From: Mycolicibacterium duvalii
GTDB taxonomy: Bacteria; Actinomycetota; Actinomycetes; Mycobacteriales; Mycobacteriaceae
DNA: 64,000 bases
Assembly (NCBI RefSeq): GCF_010726645.1
Contig: NZ_AP022563.1
Span: forward strand, 4,092,001 to 4,156,000
Direction of reading: 5' to 3'
Shown here piece by piece: positions 24,114 to 32,299 of this stretch. The notes beneath the pieces were generated by a model. It ran no database searches. It was not told where the DNA came from and was given only the letters and a program-made list of their open reading frames with translations. Positions within the stretch are counted from its first letter, which is position 1; the number at the start of each line of letters is the position of its first letter. Position numbers and translations under genes: made by a program.

Positions 24114-25111
24114 GCGTCGAGGTGCCCGCGGCGCTGACCGCCCGACTGGCACGGCTCGGTGTCGGTGGCCTCGAGCCGCTCACCGGAGGCGCCTCCAGCC
24201 TGACCTACCACGGTGTCCTCGACACCCGGCCGGTGGTGGTCAAGGTGGCACCGGCCGGTGTCACACCGGTCGCGCACCGCGACGTGCTGCGACAGGCTCG
24301 ACTACTGAAAGCGCTGCAGGGCAGTGACGTGCCCGTGCCGCACGTCGTGCTGGAGGACCCCGGCGATCCGCCCGACATCCCACCGTTGTTCGCGATGACG
24401 CTGCTGGACGGCGAGTGCGTGGAGCCGCTGTTCGATGTGCATGCCGACCTGCCGTCGGGCGGTACGGTGGCCGCGCGATTCCGCGGTGCCGCAGCGGTTC
24501 TGGCGCGGCTGCACCGCGTCGATCCCGCTGCGGTAGGTCTGGGCGACGAGCCGGTGCTCGACCCGAGCGACGAGGTCGAGCGGTGGTCGCGCACGCTGGA
24601 GACCGTCGACCAGGCGTTGGTGCCGGGCTGGCCGGAGACTCGGTCGTTGTTACAGGCCACGCTGCCCGCGCCCGCACGACCCGCGATCGTGCACGGCGAC
24701 TTCCGGCTCGGCAACCTGCTGGCCGTCGGGCCGGAGATCACCGCCGTGATCGACTGGGAGATCTGGTCTCTCGGCGATCCCCGCATCGACCTCGGCTGGT
24801 TCCTGATCAACAGCGACCCGCAGACCTACCGTCGGCCCGTCCCCGACCTCCCCGTGCCGAGAACCACCGATCTGATCGCGGTCTACCGTGCCGAGTCAGG
24901 CGGCACCGTCGAGGATCTCGAATGGTTCTGTGCGCTCGCGTGTTTCAAGTCCGCGGCGACCTGGTCGCTGATCATCAAACACAATCGCCGCCGCCACGCA
25001 CCCGACCCGGATCTCGAGGCGATGGGCGCCGCCCTGCCCCGGCTGCTCGCCCGAGCCCAGAAGCTCATCGAGGCAGCACGCCGCGCAGGAAGAGATCGAC
25101 CGCCGCGGTGA
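24101..25111 (+). CDS. Aminoglycoside-phosphotransferase-like kinase
   Basis: A 336-aa protein kinase-fold phosphotransferase. The catalytic Brenner loop is VHGDFRLGNLLAV and the metal-binding motif is AVIDWEIWSLGDPRIDLGWFL. The N-lobe has GGASSLTYHG and a VVVKVAP lysine. Relatives lie beside acyl-CoA dehydrogenases across Actinobacteria and resemble the kinase half of ACAD10/11, which phosphorylates 4-hydroxyacyl-CoA. A similar role here is inference. The GTG at 24101, within the SDR stop region and preceded by GAGG, is chosen over a longer unconserved extension. Its last 47 nt overlap the convergent TetR gene. Confidence 0.82.
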   Translation: MAELSVEVPAALTARLARLGVGGLEPLTGGASSLTYHGVLDTRPVVVKVAPAGVTPVAHRDVLRQARLLKALQGSDVPVPHVVLEDPGDPPDIPPLFAMTLLDGECVEPLFDVHADLPSGGTVAARFRGAAAVLARLHRVDPAAVGLGDEPVLDPSDEVERWSRTLETVDQALVPGWPETRSLLQATLPAPARPAIVHGDFRLGNLLAVGPEITAVIDWEIWSLGDPRIDLGWFLINSDPQTYRRPVPDLPVPRTTDLIAVYRAESGGTVEDLEWFCALACFKSAATWSLIIKHNRRRHAPDPDLEAMGAALPRLLARAQKLIEAARRAGRDRPPR

Positions 25112-25709
25112 GGTGGCGCTGCTCGTCGGCACTGCTGCGGTAGATGCCGAAATCGGCGAGGCGGGCCGGGAATCCCTCCACCATCGCCAGGAAGTGCTCG
25201 GCCGCCAGCTCGACGTCGTCGAGCGCGACGGTGCCGGCGTCGACATGGCGGGCCAGCAGGTCCATCACCTGCCGCTGCCGACTGGCCCACCCCAGAGACT
25301 GTGCACTGGCCGCGAATTCGGGGAACCGGTGCGCCTCGTTGCGGGCGATGCGGTGCAGCCGCACGATGTCGCGGTCCAGCACCCGCTCGAGGGCGCCGCG
25401 CCCGATGGCCGTCAGCGCGGCGCGCAGGTCGGCACCGTCGACGTCGGCGAGGATGTCGTTCTCGACCGCGCGGGTGAACGCCCACGGGATCGCGTCGAGG
25501 AATGCCGACCGCTTGTCCGGATAGCGGGCGTAGAGTGTGCGTTTGGTGATGCCTGCCGCGTCGGCGATCGCCTCCATCGTCGTCGCGTCGTATCCCTTGT
25601 CCAGGAAGGTCGCTACCGCGGCCTCGCGCAGCTGCTGACGCAGCGCGCTGGACTCGGCCTGGGTGGGCCGGCCCCGCCGGGTCTGCACCTGCCGCGTGTT
25701 CTCCGCCAC
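25065..25709 (-). CDS. TetR-family regulator of the acyl-CoA operon
   Basis: A 214-aa repressor. The N-terminal helix-turn-helix is seen in FLDKGYDATTMEAIADAAGITKRTLYARYPDKRSAF, of which GITKRTLYARYPDK is the recognition helix. The C-terminal domain is ligand-binding. The GTG at 25709 follows CAGGAACC and starts 13 nt after the acyl-CoA dehydrogenase stop, so it is the last gene of the thiolase operon and probably controls it through the palindrome at 29071-29086. The 3' end overlaps the convergent kinase gene by 47 nt. Its ligand is presumably an acyl-CoA of the pathway, which is unproven. Confidence 0.88.
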   Translation of the reverse strand: MAENTRQVQTRRGRPTQAESSALRQQLREAAVATFLDKGYDATTMEAIADAAGITKRTLYARYPDKRSAFLDAIPWAFTRAVENDILADVDGADLRAALTAIGRGALERVLDRDIVRLHRIARNEAHRFPEFAASAQSLGWASRQRQVMDLLARHVDAGTVALDDVELAAEHFLAMVEGFPARLADFGIYRSSADEQRHLTAAVDLFLRGVLPR

Positions 25710-25722
25710 CGTGGTTCCTGGG

Positions 25723-27021
25723 CTATCCGCGGGGAATGCCGGCCAGCTTGTCGGCGAACTTGCGCTCTGCGGCCTCCCGCAACCGCAGCAGATGTTCGGA
25801 CGGGAACACATCGGGCGCGGGTGCGACGTCCTTGAGCAGCAGCCGCGCCAGCGTCACCTTGTGCACCTCGGTGGGCCCGTCGGCCAGGCCCAGCACGAAG
25901 GACTCGGTCAGGTACTGGACGAACGGCATCTCGTGGGACGTGCCGAGCGAGCCGTGGATCTGCAGCGCCCGCGCGGCCACGTCGTGCAGCACTTTCTGCA
26001 TCATCGCCTTGACCGCCGAGATGTCGGCACGCACGGCCTGGTAGTCGTTGTACTGATCGATCTTCCAGGCAGTCTGCAGGGTCAGCAGCCGGAACGCCTC
26101 GATCTCCATCCAGGAGTCGGCGATCATCTCCTGCACCATCTGCTTGTCGGCCAGCACGGTGCCCTGGGTGTAGCGCGACACCGCCCGCTCGGTGATCATG
26201 TCGAAGATGCGTCGTACCAGCCCCACGGTGCGCATCGCGTGGTGGATGCGTCCGCCGCCGAGGCGTGTCTGCGCGACCACGAAGGCTCCGCCGCGCGGCC
26301 CGAGCATGTGGTCGGCGGGAACGCGGACGTTCTCGTAGCGCACGTACCCCTCCCGGCCGCCACCACCGAGCGGCTGGTAGCCCAGACCCACGTCGCGCAG
26401 CACGTTGATGCCCGGGGTGTCGCCGGGCACCACGAACATCGAATACCGTTGATAGGGCGGGGCTTCCGGATCGGTCATCGCCATCACGATGAGAAACGAC
26501 GCCGAGGACGCGAACGACGAATACCACTTCTCCCCGTTGATGACCCAATGGTCACCGTCGGGCACCGCGGTGGTGGTGAACACCTTGGGGTCGGCCCCGC
26601 CGTGCGGTTCGGTCATCGAGAAGCACGAGATGATGCGGTTGTCGAGCAACGGCTCGAGGTAGCGCTTCTTCAGCTCGGGGGTGCCGTAGTGGGCCAGGAT
26701 CTCGCTGTTGCCCGAATCCGGGGCCTGCGAGCCGAAGACGATCGGAGCGCACTCCGACCGGCCCAGGATCTCGTTGAGCAGCGCGAGTTTGACCTGGCCG
26801 TAGCCGGGGCCGCCCAGGTGCGGCCCGAGGTGGGTGGCCCACAGCCCGCGCTTCTTGACGATCTGTTGCAGCGGCGGGATCAGCGCTTGGCGCACCGGAT
26901 CGCTCAGGTCGTGGGATTCCTTGACGATGTAGTCGACGGGTTCACACTCGGTGCGCACGAAGTCCTCGACCCACTCCAGCTGCTGCGCCCACTCGGGATC
27001 GGTGGAGAAATCCCAGCCCAT
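25723..27021 (-). CDS. Acyl-CoA dehydrogenase (ACAD10/11-like)
   Basis: A 432-aa FAD-dependent dehydrogenase. Visible are the substrate/FAD loops CFSMTEPHGGADPKVFTTTA and VINGEKWYSSFASSASF, a GGGREGYVRYENVRVP strand, and the C-terminal QIHGSLGTSHEMPFVQYL and LADGPTEVHKVTLARLLL. ADGPTEVHK, where typical FadE proteins have GGTSEI, places it near the ACAD10/11 and FadE36-like group. Such enzymes often occur with APH-like kinases, as here. It lies 3 nt after the enoyl-CoA hydratase gene in one operon. Confidence 0.9.
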   Translation of the reverse strand: MGWDFSTDPEWAQQLEWVEDFVRTECEPVDYIVKESHDLSDPVRQALIPPLQQIVKKRGLWATHLGPHLGGPGYGQVKLALLNEILGRSECAPIVFGSQAPDSGNSEILAHYGTPELKKRYLEPLLDNRIISCFSMTEPHGGADPKVFTTTAVPDGDHWVINGEKWYSSFASSASFLIVMAMTDPEAPPYQRYSMFVVPGDTPGINVLRDVGLGYQPLGGGGREGYVRYENVRVPADHMLGPRGGAFVVAQTRLGGGRIHHAMRTVGLVRRIFDMITERAVSRYTQGTVLADKQMVQEMIADSWMEIEAFRLLTLQTAWKIDQYNDYQAVRADISAVKAMMQKVLHDVAARALQIHGSLGTSHEMPFVQYLTESFVLGLADGPTEVHKVTLARLLLKDVAPAPDVFPSEHLLRLREAAERKFADKLAGIPRG

Positions 27022-27024
27022 CGG

Positions 27025-27801
27025 TCAGTCCTTCCACTTCTGCCGGCGACCGGCCGCCTCGTCGGTGGCATGGGTGAGCACCTGATTGCGGTTCTCGACT
27101 TCCATCGCCGCCGCCAGGCTCGCCGCGTCGACGTTGGTCTGCAGCGCCCGCTTGGTCATCTGCACCCCCAGCGGCGCCAGTGCCGCGACGGTCGCGGCGG
27201 TGTCGACGGCGGTGTCGAACAGATCGGCCGGCGCCACCGTCCGGCTGACCAGTCCGCGGCGGTCGGCCTCCTCGGCGTCGACGGTGCGTCCGGTGAGCAT
27301 CCAGTCCGCGGCCACCGTCGTGCCGACGATGCGGGGCAGGTGATAGCTCATTCCCATCTCGGCGCCGGACAGCCCGAGCAGGATCGCGGCGTTGCCGAAT
27401 GTCGCGGCGGTGCAGGCGATGCGGAGGTCGGCGGCCAGGCACAGGGCCAGTCCCGCACCGACACACGGGCCGTTGATCGCGGCGATCACCGGTTGCGGCA
27501 TCGCCTCGATGGCCAGCGGCAGCGCGGCCATCGCCTCCTGGAAGCGCAGCCGGTCGATCGCGGGGTCGTCGGCCTCCAGCATGCCCGGCCCGAAGTCGCG
27601 GATGTCGATGCCGGAGCAGAATCCCCGGCCGGTGCCGGTGAGCACCACGGCGCGCACGGATGCGTCGGCTCCCACTGCGGCACAGGCCGAGCGGAGTTCG
27701 TCGCGCATGGCCTCGTTGATCGCGTTGAGCCGGTCCGGGCGGTTCAGCCGGATCACGGTGACCCCGTCGCGCGGGGTCTCCAGGGTCAGCGTCTCGGCCA
27801 T
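27025..27801 (-). CDS. Enoyl-CoA hydratase/isomerase family protein
   Basis: A 258-aa crotonase-fold protein. The oxyanion-hole segments are FCSGIDIRDFG and NGPCVGAGLALCLAADLRIA. Only one of the two classical catalytic glutamates is evident (in SGAEMGMSYHLPRIVG); the position normally giving the other is glycine or alanine. Hydratase activity may therefore be altered, as in some isomerases or other crotonases. Start ATG is 1 nt from the thiolase stop, so they are translated together. The C-terminus NQVLTHATDEAAGRRQKWKD is typical of mycobacterial EchA proteins. Confidence 0.88.
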   Translation of the reverse strand: MAETLTLETPRDGVTVIRLNRPDRLNAINEAMRDELRSACAAVGADASVRAVVLTGTGRGFCSGIDIRDFGPGMLEADDPAIDRLRFQEAMAALPLAIEAMPQPVIAAINGPCVGAGLALCLAADLRIACTAATFGNAAILLGLSGAEMGMSYHLPRIVGTTVAADWMLTGRTVDAEEADRRGLVSRTVAPADLFDTAVDTAATVAALAPLGVQMTKRALQTNVDAASLAAAMEVENRNQVLTHATDEAAGRRQKWKD

Positions 27802-27802
27802 G

Positions 27803-29047
27803 TCACACCCGCTCGATGATGGTCGCGGTGCCCATACCGCCGCCGGTGCACATGCTCACCAACCCGGTCTGCAGCCCGCGGCGTTCGAGTTCGTCGAGCA
27901 GCGTGCCGATCAGCATGGCACCGGTGGCCCCGATCGGATGCCCCAGCGCGATGGCGCCGCCGTTGACGTTGACCCGACACGGGTCCAGGCCCAGATCGCG
28001 CGTGGTCTTCATCGGCACCGCCGCGAACGCCTCGTTGATCTCCCAGAGGTCGATGTCGGCGGCGACCATGCCGGCCTTGTCGAGGCAGCGCTGCGCGGCC
28101 GGTCCGGGAGCGGTCAGCATGATGATCGGTTCGCTGCCGAGCGCCGCGGTGGCCCGGATGCGGGCGCGCGGTGTCAGCGCGTGCGCGCGGGCGTATTCAG
28201 GCGAGGCCAACAGGACCGCGGCGGCGCCGTCGACGACGCCGGACGAGTTCCCGGCGTGATGCACGTGGTCGATGGTCTCGATCTGCGGGTAGCGCTGCCG
28301 GCAGATCTCGTCGAACGTCGCGGTCTCGCCGTCCACCCGCTGGGCGCCGAGGTCCGCGAACGCCGGCCGCAACCTGGCCAGGGCCTCGACGGTGGTCCCG
28401 GGCCGCGGGTGTTCGTCACGGGTCGACAGAACGGTACCGTCAGGCGCTGTCACCGCGATCAGTGAACGGTCGAATCGGCCGTCGTCGATGGCCTCGGCGG
28501 CGCGGCGCTGACTCTCGGCGGCGTACCGGTCCACCTCCTCGCGGCCGAACCCCTCCAGGGTCGCGATGAGGTCTGCGGAGATTCCCTGCGGCACAGTGGG
28601 ATACCGGGCTCTCAGGGCGGGGTTGTCGCCGTCGATGGTGGGGACCCCGACCGTGACGTTCCAGCGGGACATCGATTCCACGCCCCCGGCGACCACCACG
28701 TCCTGGGCGCCGGCGGCGATACCGGCTGCCGCGACGGTGACGGCCTGCTGACCGGAGCCGCAGAAGCGGTTGAGGGTCATGCCCGGAACGGTCTCGGGCC
28801 AGCCGGCGAGCAGGACCGCCAACCGGGCGATGTCGTCGCCGTGATCGCCGGACAGGATCCCGTTCCCGGCGATGACGTCCTCGACGTCGACCGGATCGAC
28901 GCCACTGCGGGTTGCCAGCGCCTGCAGGCACTGGGCCAGCAGATCCTGCGGGTGGCACTGGTGCAGCGCACCGTCGGGGCGGCCTCGGCCCCGGGGGGTG
29001 CGGACGGCGTCGATGATGAGTGCGTCGGTGATGAGGGCCTCCTTCAT
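27803..29047 (-). CDS. Acetyl-CoA C-acyltransferase (thiolase)
   Basis: A 414-aa thiolase with the complete catalytic set: nucleophile C96 in LNRFCGSGQQAV, H370 in GGAIALGHPIGATG and C400 in VSMCTGGGMG. It cleaves 3-ketoacyl-CoA or condenses acetyl-CoA units. The ATG at 29047 (MKEALIT) is the last plausible start before the conserved IIDAVRTPRGR; a longer open frame upstream runs through the divergent promoter and lacks family similarity. An AAGGAGG just inside the gene leaves a slightly later start possible. It heads the operon thiolase, enoyl-CoA hydratase, acyl-CoA dehydrogenase, TetR. Confidence 0.9.
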   Translation of the reverse strand: MKEALITDALIIDAVRTPRGRGRPDGALHQCHPQDLLAQCLQALATRSGVDPVDVEDVIAGNGILSGDHGDDIARLAVLLAGWPETVPGMTLNRFCGSGQQAVTVAAAGIAAGAQDVVVAGGVESMSRWNVTVGVPTIDGDNPALRARYPTVPQGISADLIATLEGFGREEVDRYAAESQRRAAEAIDDGRFDRSLIAVTAPDGTVLSTRDEHPRPGTTVEALARLRPAFADLGAQRVDGETATFDEICRQRYPQIETIDHVHHAGNSSGVVDGAAAVLLASPEYARAHALTPRARIRATAALGSEPIIMLTAPGPAAQRCLDKAGMVAADIDLWEINEAFAAVPMKTTRDLGLDPCRVNVNGGAIALGHPIGATGAMLIGTLLDELERRGLQTGLVSMCTGGGMGTATIIERV

Positions 29048-29068
29048 GGCCGCGACATGCGCCACCAA

Positions 29069-29090
29069 ACTATACTCACCCGTATATTTA
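29069..29090 (-). promoter_or_regulatory. Operator/promoter of the thiolase operon
   Basis: The palindrome TATAC-TCACCC-GTATA occupies 29071-29086. On the minus strand a good -10 (TATAGT, 29069-29074) overlaps one arm, and TAAATATACGGGTGA (29076-29090) covers the other. A repressor bound here would block RNA polymerase. The TetR encoded at the end of the operon is the obvious candidate. Confidence 0.6.
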
Positions 29091-29182
29091 TCCGGGGCCG
29101 GTGCGCGAAAGTGCCTCCACGGTAGTGCCGGGCGCGTCGGGACGACGCTGAACGCACCCTCGCGCTTCGGTCGCGGTGCCAC

Positions 29183-29188
29183 TAGCGT
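29183..29188 (+). promoter_or_regulatory. -10 element for leaderless FAD-monooxygenase transcript
   Basis: TAGCGT is followed by 7 nt and the GTG at 29196. No Shine-Dalgarno. It supports this start over another in-frame GTG at 29187. Confidence 0.45.
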
Positions 29189-29195
29189 GGGCACG

Positions 29196-30425
29196 GTGAG
29201 CGCGAAGACCACCTGCGCGATCGTGGGCGGCGGACCGGCCGGGATGGTGCTGGGACTCTTGCTGGCCCGCGCGGGTGTGGACGTCACGGTGCTGGAGAAA
29301 CACGGTGACTTCCTGCGCGACTTCCGCGGCGACACCGTGCATCCCAGCACCCTGCAGTTGCTCGACGACCTCGGACTGTGGAACCGGTTCTCGGCGGTGC
29401 CGCACAGCAAGCTGCACAGGGTCACCTTCGACGTCGCCGGCCGCTCGGTCACGATGGTCGACTTCTCGCGACTGCGGCAACCCCACCCCTACATCGCCAT
29501 GGTGCCGCAGTGGGACCTGCTCAACCTGCTCGCCGAAGTCGGCGAGGAGGAGCCGACGTTCGCACTGCGGATGAACACCGAGGTCACCGGCCTGCTGCGA
29601 GACGGTGACCGGATCACCGGCGTGCGCTACGAAACACCGGACGGCCCAGGGGAACTGCGCGCCGACCTGACCGTCGGCTGCGACGGCCGGGGGTCGGTGG
29701 TGCGCAGCGAGGCCGGTCTGCAGGTGCGGGAATGGCCGGTCGGTTTCGACGCCTGGTGGTTCCGGCTGCCCCGGCAGCCCGACGACACCACCTACACCCT
29801 GTTCCCGCGCATCGCGCCTGGGAAGGCGATGATCGTTATCCCGCGCGAGGGCTATTTTCAAGTGGCGCTGCTGATTCCGAAGGGCGCCGACACCCGGCTC
29901 CGCGCCCGCGGTCTGGAGGCTTTTCACGACGACGTCCGCGAACTGTTGCCCGAGGCGACCGACACGGTCCGTGCCGTGACCACCCTCGACGAGGTCAAGG
30001 TCCTGGATGTGCGCCTGAATCGCCTGCGCCGCTGGCACACCGACGGGTTGCTGTGCATCGGCGACGCGGCGCACGCGATGTCGCCCGCCGGCGGGGTCGG
30101 CATCAACGTCGCCGTGCAAGACGGTGTCGCCGCCGCGCGCCTGCTCGCCGACCCGCTGCGGCGCGCGACGCTGACCGACCGCGACCTCGCCGCGGTGCGC
30201 CGCCGGCGCATCGTGCCCACCGTTCTCACCCAGGCGCTGCAACGCCAGATCGACAAGCGGCTGCTCGGCCCGGTGCTGCGCGGCGAGATCGCCGGGAATC
30301 CGCCGCTCGGGTTGCTCCGCACCGTCGAGAGACTGCCGTGGCTGTCGGTCATCCCCGCCTACCTCGTCGGAGTCGGGGTCCGTCCCGAGCGCGCACCCGG
30401 CTTCGCGAGGCGGCAGTCCGCGTAG
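29196..30425 (+). CDS. FAD-dependent aromatic-hydroxylase-type monooxygenase
   Basis: A 409-aa enzyme of the p-hydroxybenzoate-hydroxylase fold. The three FAD/NAD signatures are GGGPAGMVLGLLLARAG with VTVLEK, the DG motif GCDGRGSVVRSEAG, and the GD motif LCIGDAAHAMSPAGGVGINVAVQDG. It would hydroxylate or epoxidise a ring substrate with NAD(P)H and O2; no substrate is predictable. It is divergent from the thiolase operon with 148 nt between and is followed by an SDR after 10 nt. The pair may prepare a ring compound for the CoA-dependent steps. Confidence 0.87.
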   Translation: MSAKTTCAIVGGGPAGMVLGLLLARAGVDVTVLEKHGDFLRDFRGDTVHPSTLQLLDDLGLWNRFSAVPHSKLHRVTFDVAGRSVTMVDFSRLRQPHPYIAMVPQWDLLNLLAEVGEEEPTFALRMNTEVTGLLRDGDRITGVRYETPDGPGELRADLTVGCDGRGSVVRSEAGLQVREWPVGFDAWWFRLPRQPDDTTYTLFPRIAPGKAMIVIPREGYFQVALLIPKGADTRLRARGLEAFHDDVRELLPEATDTVRAVTTLDEVKVLDVRLNRLRRWHTDGLLCIGDAAHAMSPAGGVGINVAVQDGVAAARLLADPLRRATLTDRDLAAVRRRRIVPTVLTQALQRQIDKRLLGPVLRGEIAGNPPLGLLRTVERLPWLSVIPAYLVGVGVRPERAPGFARRQSA

Positions 30426-30428
30426 GGT
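30423..30428 (+). promoter_or_regulatory. Possible internal -10 overlapping a stop codon
   Basis: TAGGGT begins with the TAG stop of the FAD monooxygenase and is followed by 7 nt and the GTG of the next gene. The geometry matches other leaderless starts here, but it may be coincidence inside an operon. Confidence 0.3.
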
Positions 30429-30435
30429 CACCCTC

Positions 30436-31221
30436 GTGACCGACTCCGCCGCGCCCCGCAGCCCCTTCGACCTCACCGACCACGTCGCCGTCGTCACCGG
30501 CGGCGGCTCCGGGATAGGCCTGGGCATGGCCGACGGATTGGCCCGGGCCGGCGCCGCGGTGGCGATTCTCGGCCGCAGCGCCGCACGCCTGGACATCGCC
30601 GCCGAGCAGCTGCGCGCGCACGGACGCCCGGTGCTGCCGCTGGTGTGCGACGTCACCGACGAAGACGCCACGACGGCGACGATGGCCCGGGTGCGCAGCG
30701 AGTTCGGCGCGCTGGATTCGTGTTTCGCCAACGCCGGGGTGCGCGGCGTGTTCACCCCGACGCTCGAGACCACCCTGGCCGAGTTCCGCGAGGTGACGCG
30801 CGTCGATCTGGACGGGGTGTTCCTCACGCTGCGCGAAGCCGCCCGGCAGATGATCGAGGCGGGCCGCGGCGGCAGCCTGGTGGCTGTGTCGAGTCTGGGT
30901 GCGTTCCAGGGCATGCCCCGCCAACCCGCCTACGCCGCGGCCAAGGCCGGGGTCACGTCCCTGGTCGACAGCATGGCTGTCGAGTTCGCCCGCCACGGCA
31001 TCCGCGCCAACACCGTCGCTCCGGGCTGGTTCGACACCGACATGACCTCGGCCGGGTTGGCCGACGAGCGGTTCCGGGAGCGGGTGCTTCCGCGGGTGCC
31101 GGCGCGCCGGTGGGGCGCCCCCGACGACATCGCCGGTATCACCGTGTATCTGGCGAGCCATGCCAGCCGGTACCACACCGGCGACGTCATCCGCATCGAC
31201 GGGGGCTACCTGAAGTTCTAG
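30436..31221 (+). CDS. Short-chain dehydrogenase/reductase
   Basis: A 261-aa classical SDR. GGGSGIGLGMADGL binds NAD(P), ILGRSAARL follows beta-2, and CDVTDEDA and NAGVRG are family marks. The catalytic serine is in VAVSSLGAF and the YxxxK in YAAAKAG. The C-terminus GDVIRIDGGYLKF is typical. It lies 10 nt after the FAD monooxygenase and is probably cotranscribed. Its last 4 nt overlap the convergent lactate dehydrogenase gene. Substrate unknown. Confidence 0.88.
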   Translation: MTDSAAPRSPFDLTDHVAVVTGGGSGIGLGMADGLARAGAAVAILGRSAARLDIAAEQLRAHGRPVLPLVCDVTDEDATTATMARVRSEFGALDSCFANAGVRGVFTPTLETTLAEFREVTRVDLDGVFLTLREAARQMIEAGRGGSLVAVSSLGAFQGMPRQPAYAAAKAGVTSLVDSMAVEFARHGIRANTVAPGWFDTDMTSAGLADERFRERVLPRVPARRWGAPDDIAGITVYLASHASRYHTGDVIRIDGGYLKF

Positions 31222-32174
31222 AGCCCGAGCGATTCCTGCACCGAGCGCAGGGTCGCCGCCGACGAGTGCAGCCCCGCCAGTTCGGCGTCGTCGAGTGCCA
31301 CCTCCAGCACCCGCCCGGCGCCGTGCGCGGAGACCACCGTGGGCAGCGACAGGGCGACACCGTCGATGCCGTACACCCCGCGCTGGACGGTGGACACCGG
31401 CAGCACCCGGTGCTGATCGTTGAGCAGCGCCTCGATGATCCGCGCACTCGACAACCCGATGGCCAGGTTCGTGGCGCCTTTGCCCGCGATGATCTCGTAG
31501 GCGGCGTTGACCACCTCGGCCGAGATCTGGGCGCGGGACTGTTCGTCGAAAACCGGTGTGCCGTCGCGGTGGAACTGTGCCGCGGGCACTCCCCCGATCG
31601 ACACGCTCGACCACAGCGGGATCTCCGAATCGCCGTGCTCGCCGACGATGACGCCGTGCACGTTACCCACGGCGAGGTCGGCGCGCTGGGCGATGAGGTA
31701 CCGGAAACGGCTGGAGTCCAACACCGTTCCCGAGCCGAAGACATGCCCGGGGGCGGCGTCGACGGAGCGCGTGGCGGCGAACGTGACGACGTCGACGGGG
31801 TTGGTGACGAACATGATGACCGCATCCGGGGACTGTTCGAGCAGTGCGGGGGTCAACGTCTGCGCCATCGCGACGTTGGCCGCGGCCAGTTCCAGACGAC
31901 TCTGCCCGGGCTTCTGCTTGGCGCCCGCGGTCACCACGATCACGGCTGAATGTGCGGTCACCGCGACGTCGTCGGACCCGGAGATCCGGCAGTGCGGCAC
32001 GAACTGGCTGCCATGGTTGAGATCGAGCACCTCGGCGCGGACCTTGCCGGCGTTGGTGTCGTAGAGCGCCAGCGATCCGGCGGTGCCGCGGATCAGACAG
32101 GCATAGGCGATGGCAGTTCCGACACTGCCCATTCCGACGATCGAGACCTTGGTGTTGCGCTGAACCGGCACCAC
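31218..32174 (-). CDS. ldh: L-lactate dehydrogenase
   Basis: A 318-aa NAD-dependent L-2-hydroxyacid dehydrogenase. The Rossmann GMGSVGTAIAYACL is at residues 14-27. GAKQKPGQSR, with glutamine and not arginine at the specificity position of the mobile loop, favours lactate over malate. The catalytic histidine is H180 in GEHGDSE. It converts pyruvate and L-lactate. Two adjacent GTG codons (32174, 32171) can start it; CACAAT 6 nt before the second could be a -10. It lies 125 nt downstream of the Hsp70-like gene on the same strand. Single-gene ldh is unusual in slow growers but common in fast-growing mycobacteria, as I recall. Confidence 0.92.
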   Translation of the reverse strand: MVPVQRNTKVSIVGMGSVGTAIAYACLIRGTAGSLALYDTNAGKVRAEVLDLNHGSQFVPHCRISGSDDVAVTAHSAVIVVTAGAKQKPGQSRLELAAANVAMAQTLTPALLEQSPDAVIMFVTNPVDVVTFAATRSVDAAPGHVFGSGTVLDSSRFRYLIAQRADLAVGNVHGVIVGEHGDSEIPLWSSVSIGGVPAAQFHRDGTPVFDEQSRAQISAEVVNAAYEIIAGKGATNLAIGLSSARIIEALLNDQHRVLPVSTVQRGVYGIDGVALSLPTVVSAHGAGRVLEVALDDAELAGLHSSAATLRSVQESLGL

Positions 32175-32299
32175 TCCATTGTGGGGCAGGTGCGCGCGGT
32201 TCGATCGGCTGTCCCCTCCGCAGCCGATCGACCCGACGCTGTGAAGACTAGGCCGACCGACCCCCCGGACGAATCGGGGAAATCCCTAGACCTGGGAGG

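Noticed and set aside
29048..29452. A 135-residue N-terminal extension of the thiolase
   Set aside because: It would cross the divergent promoter, its palindrome and the start of the FAD monooxygenase, and has no thiolase-family similarity; the ATG at 29047 directly precedes the conserved start.
32240..32299. Hairpin CCCCG-N7-CGGGG as terminator of the Hsp70-like gene
   Set aside because: The stem is only 5 bp with a 7-nt loop and no U-run; too weak to call.
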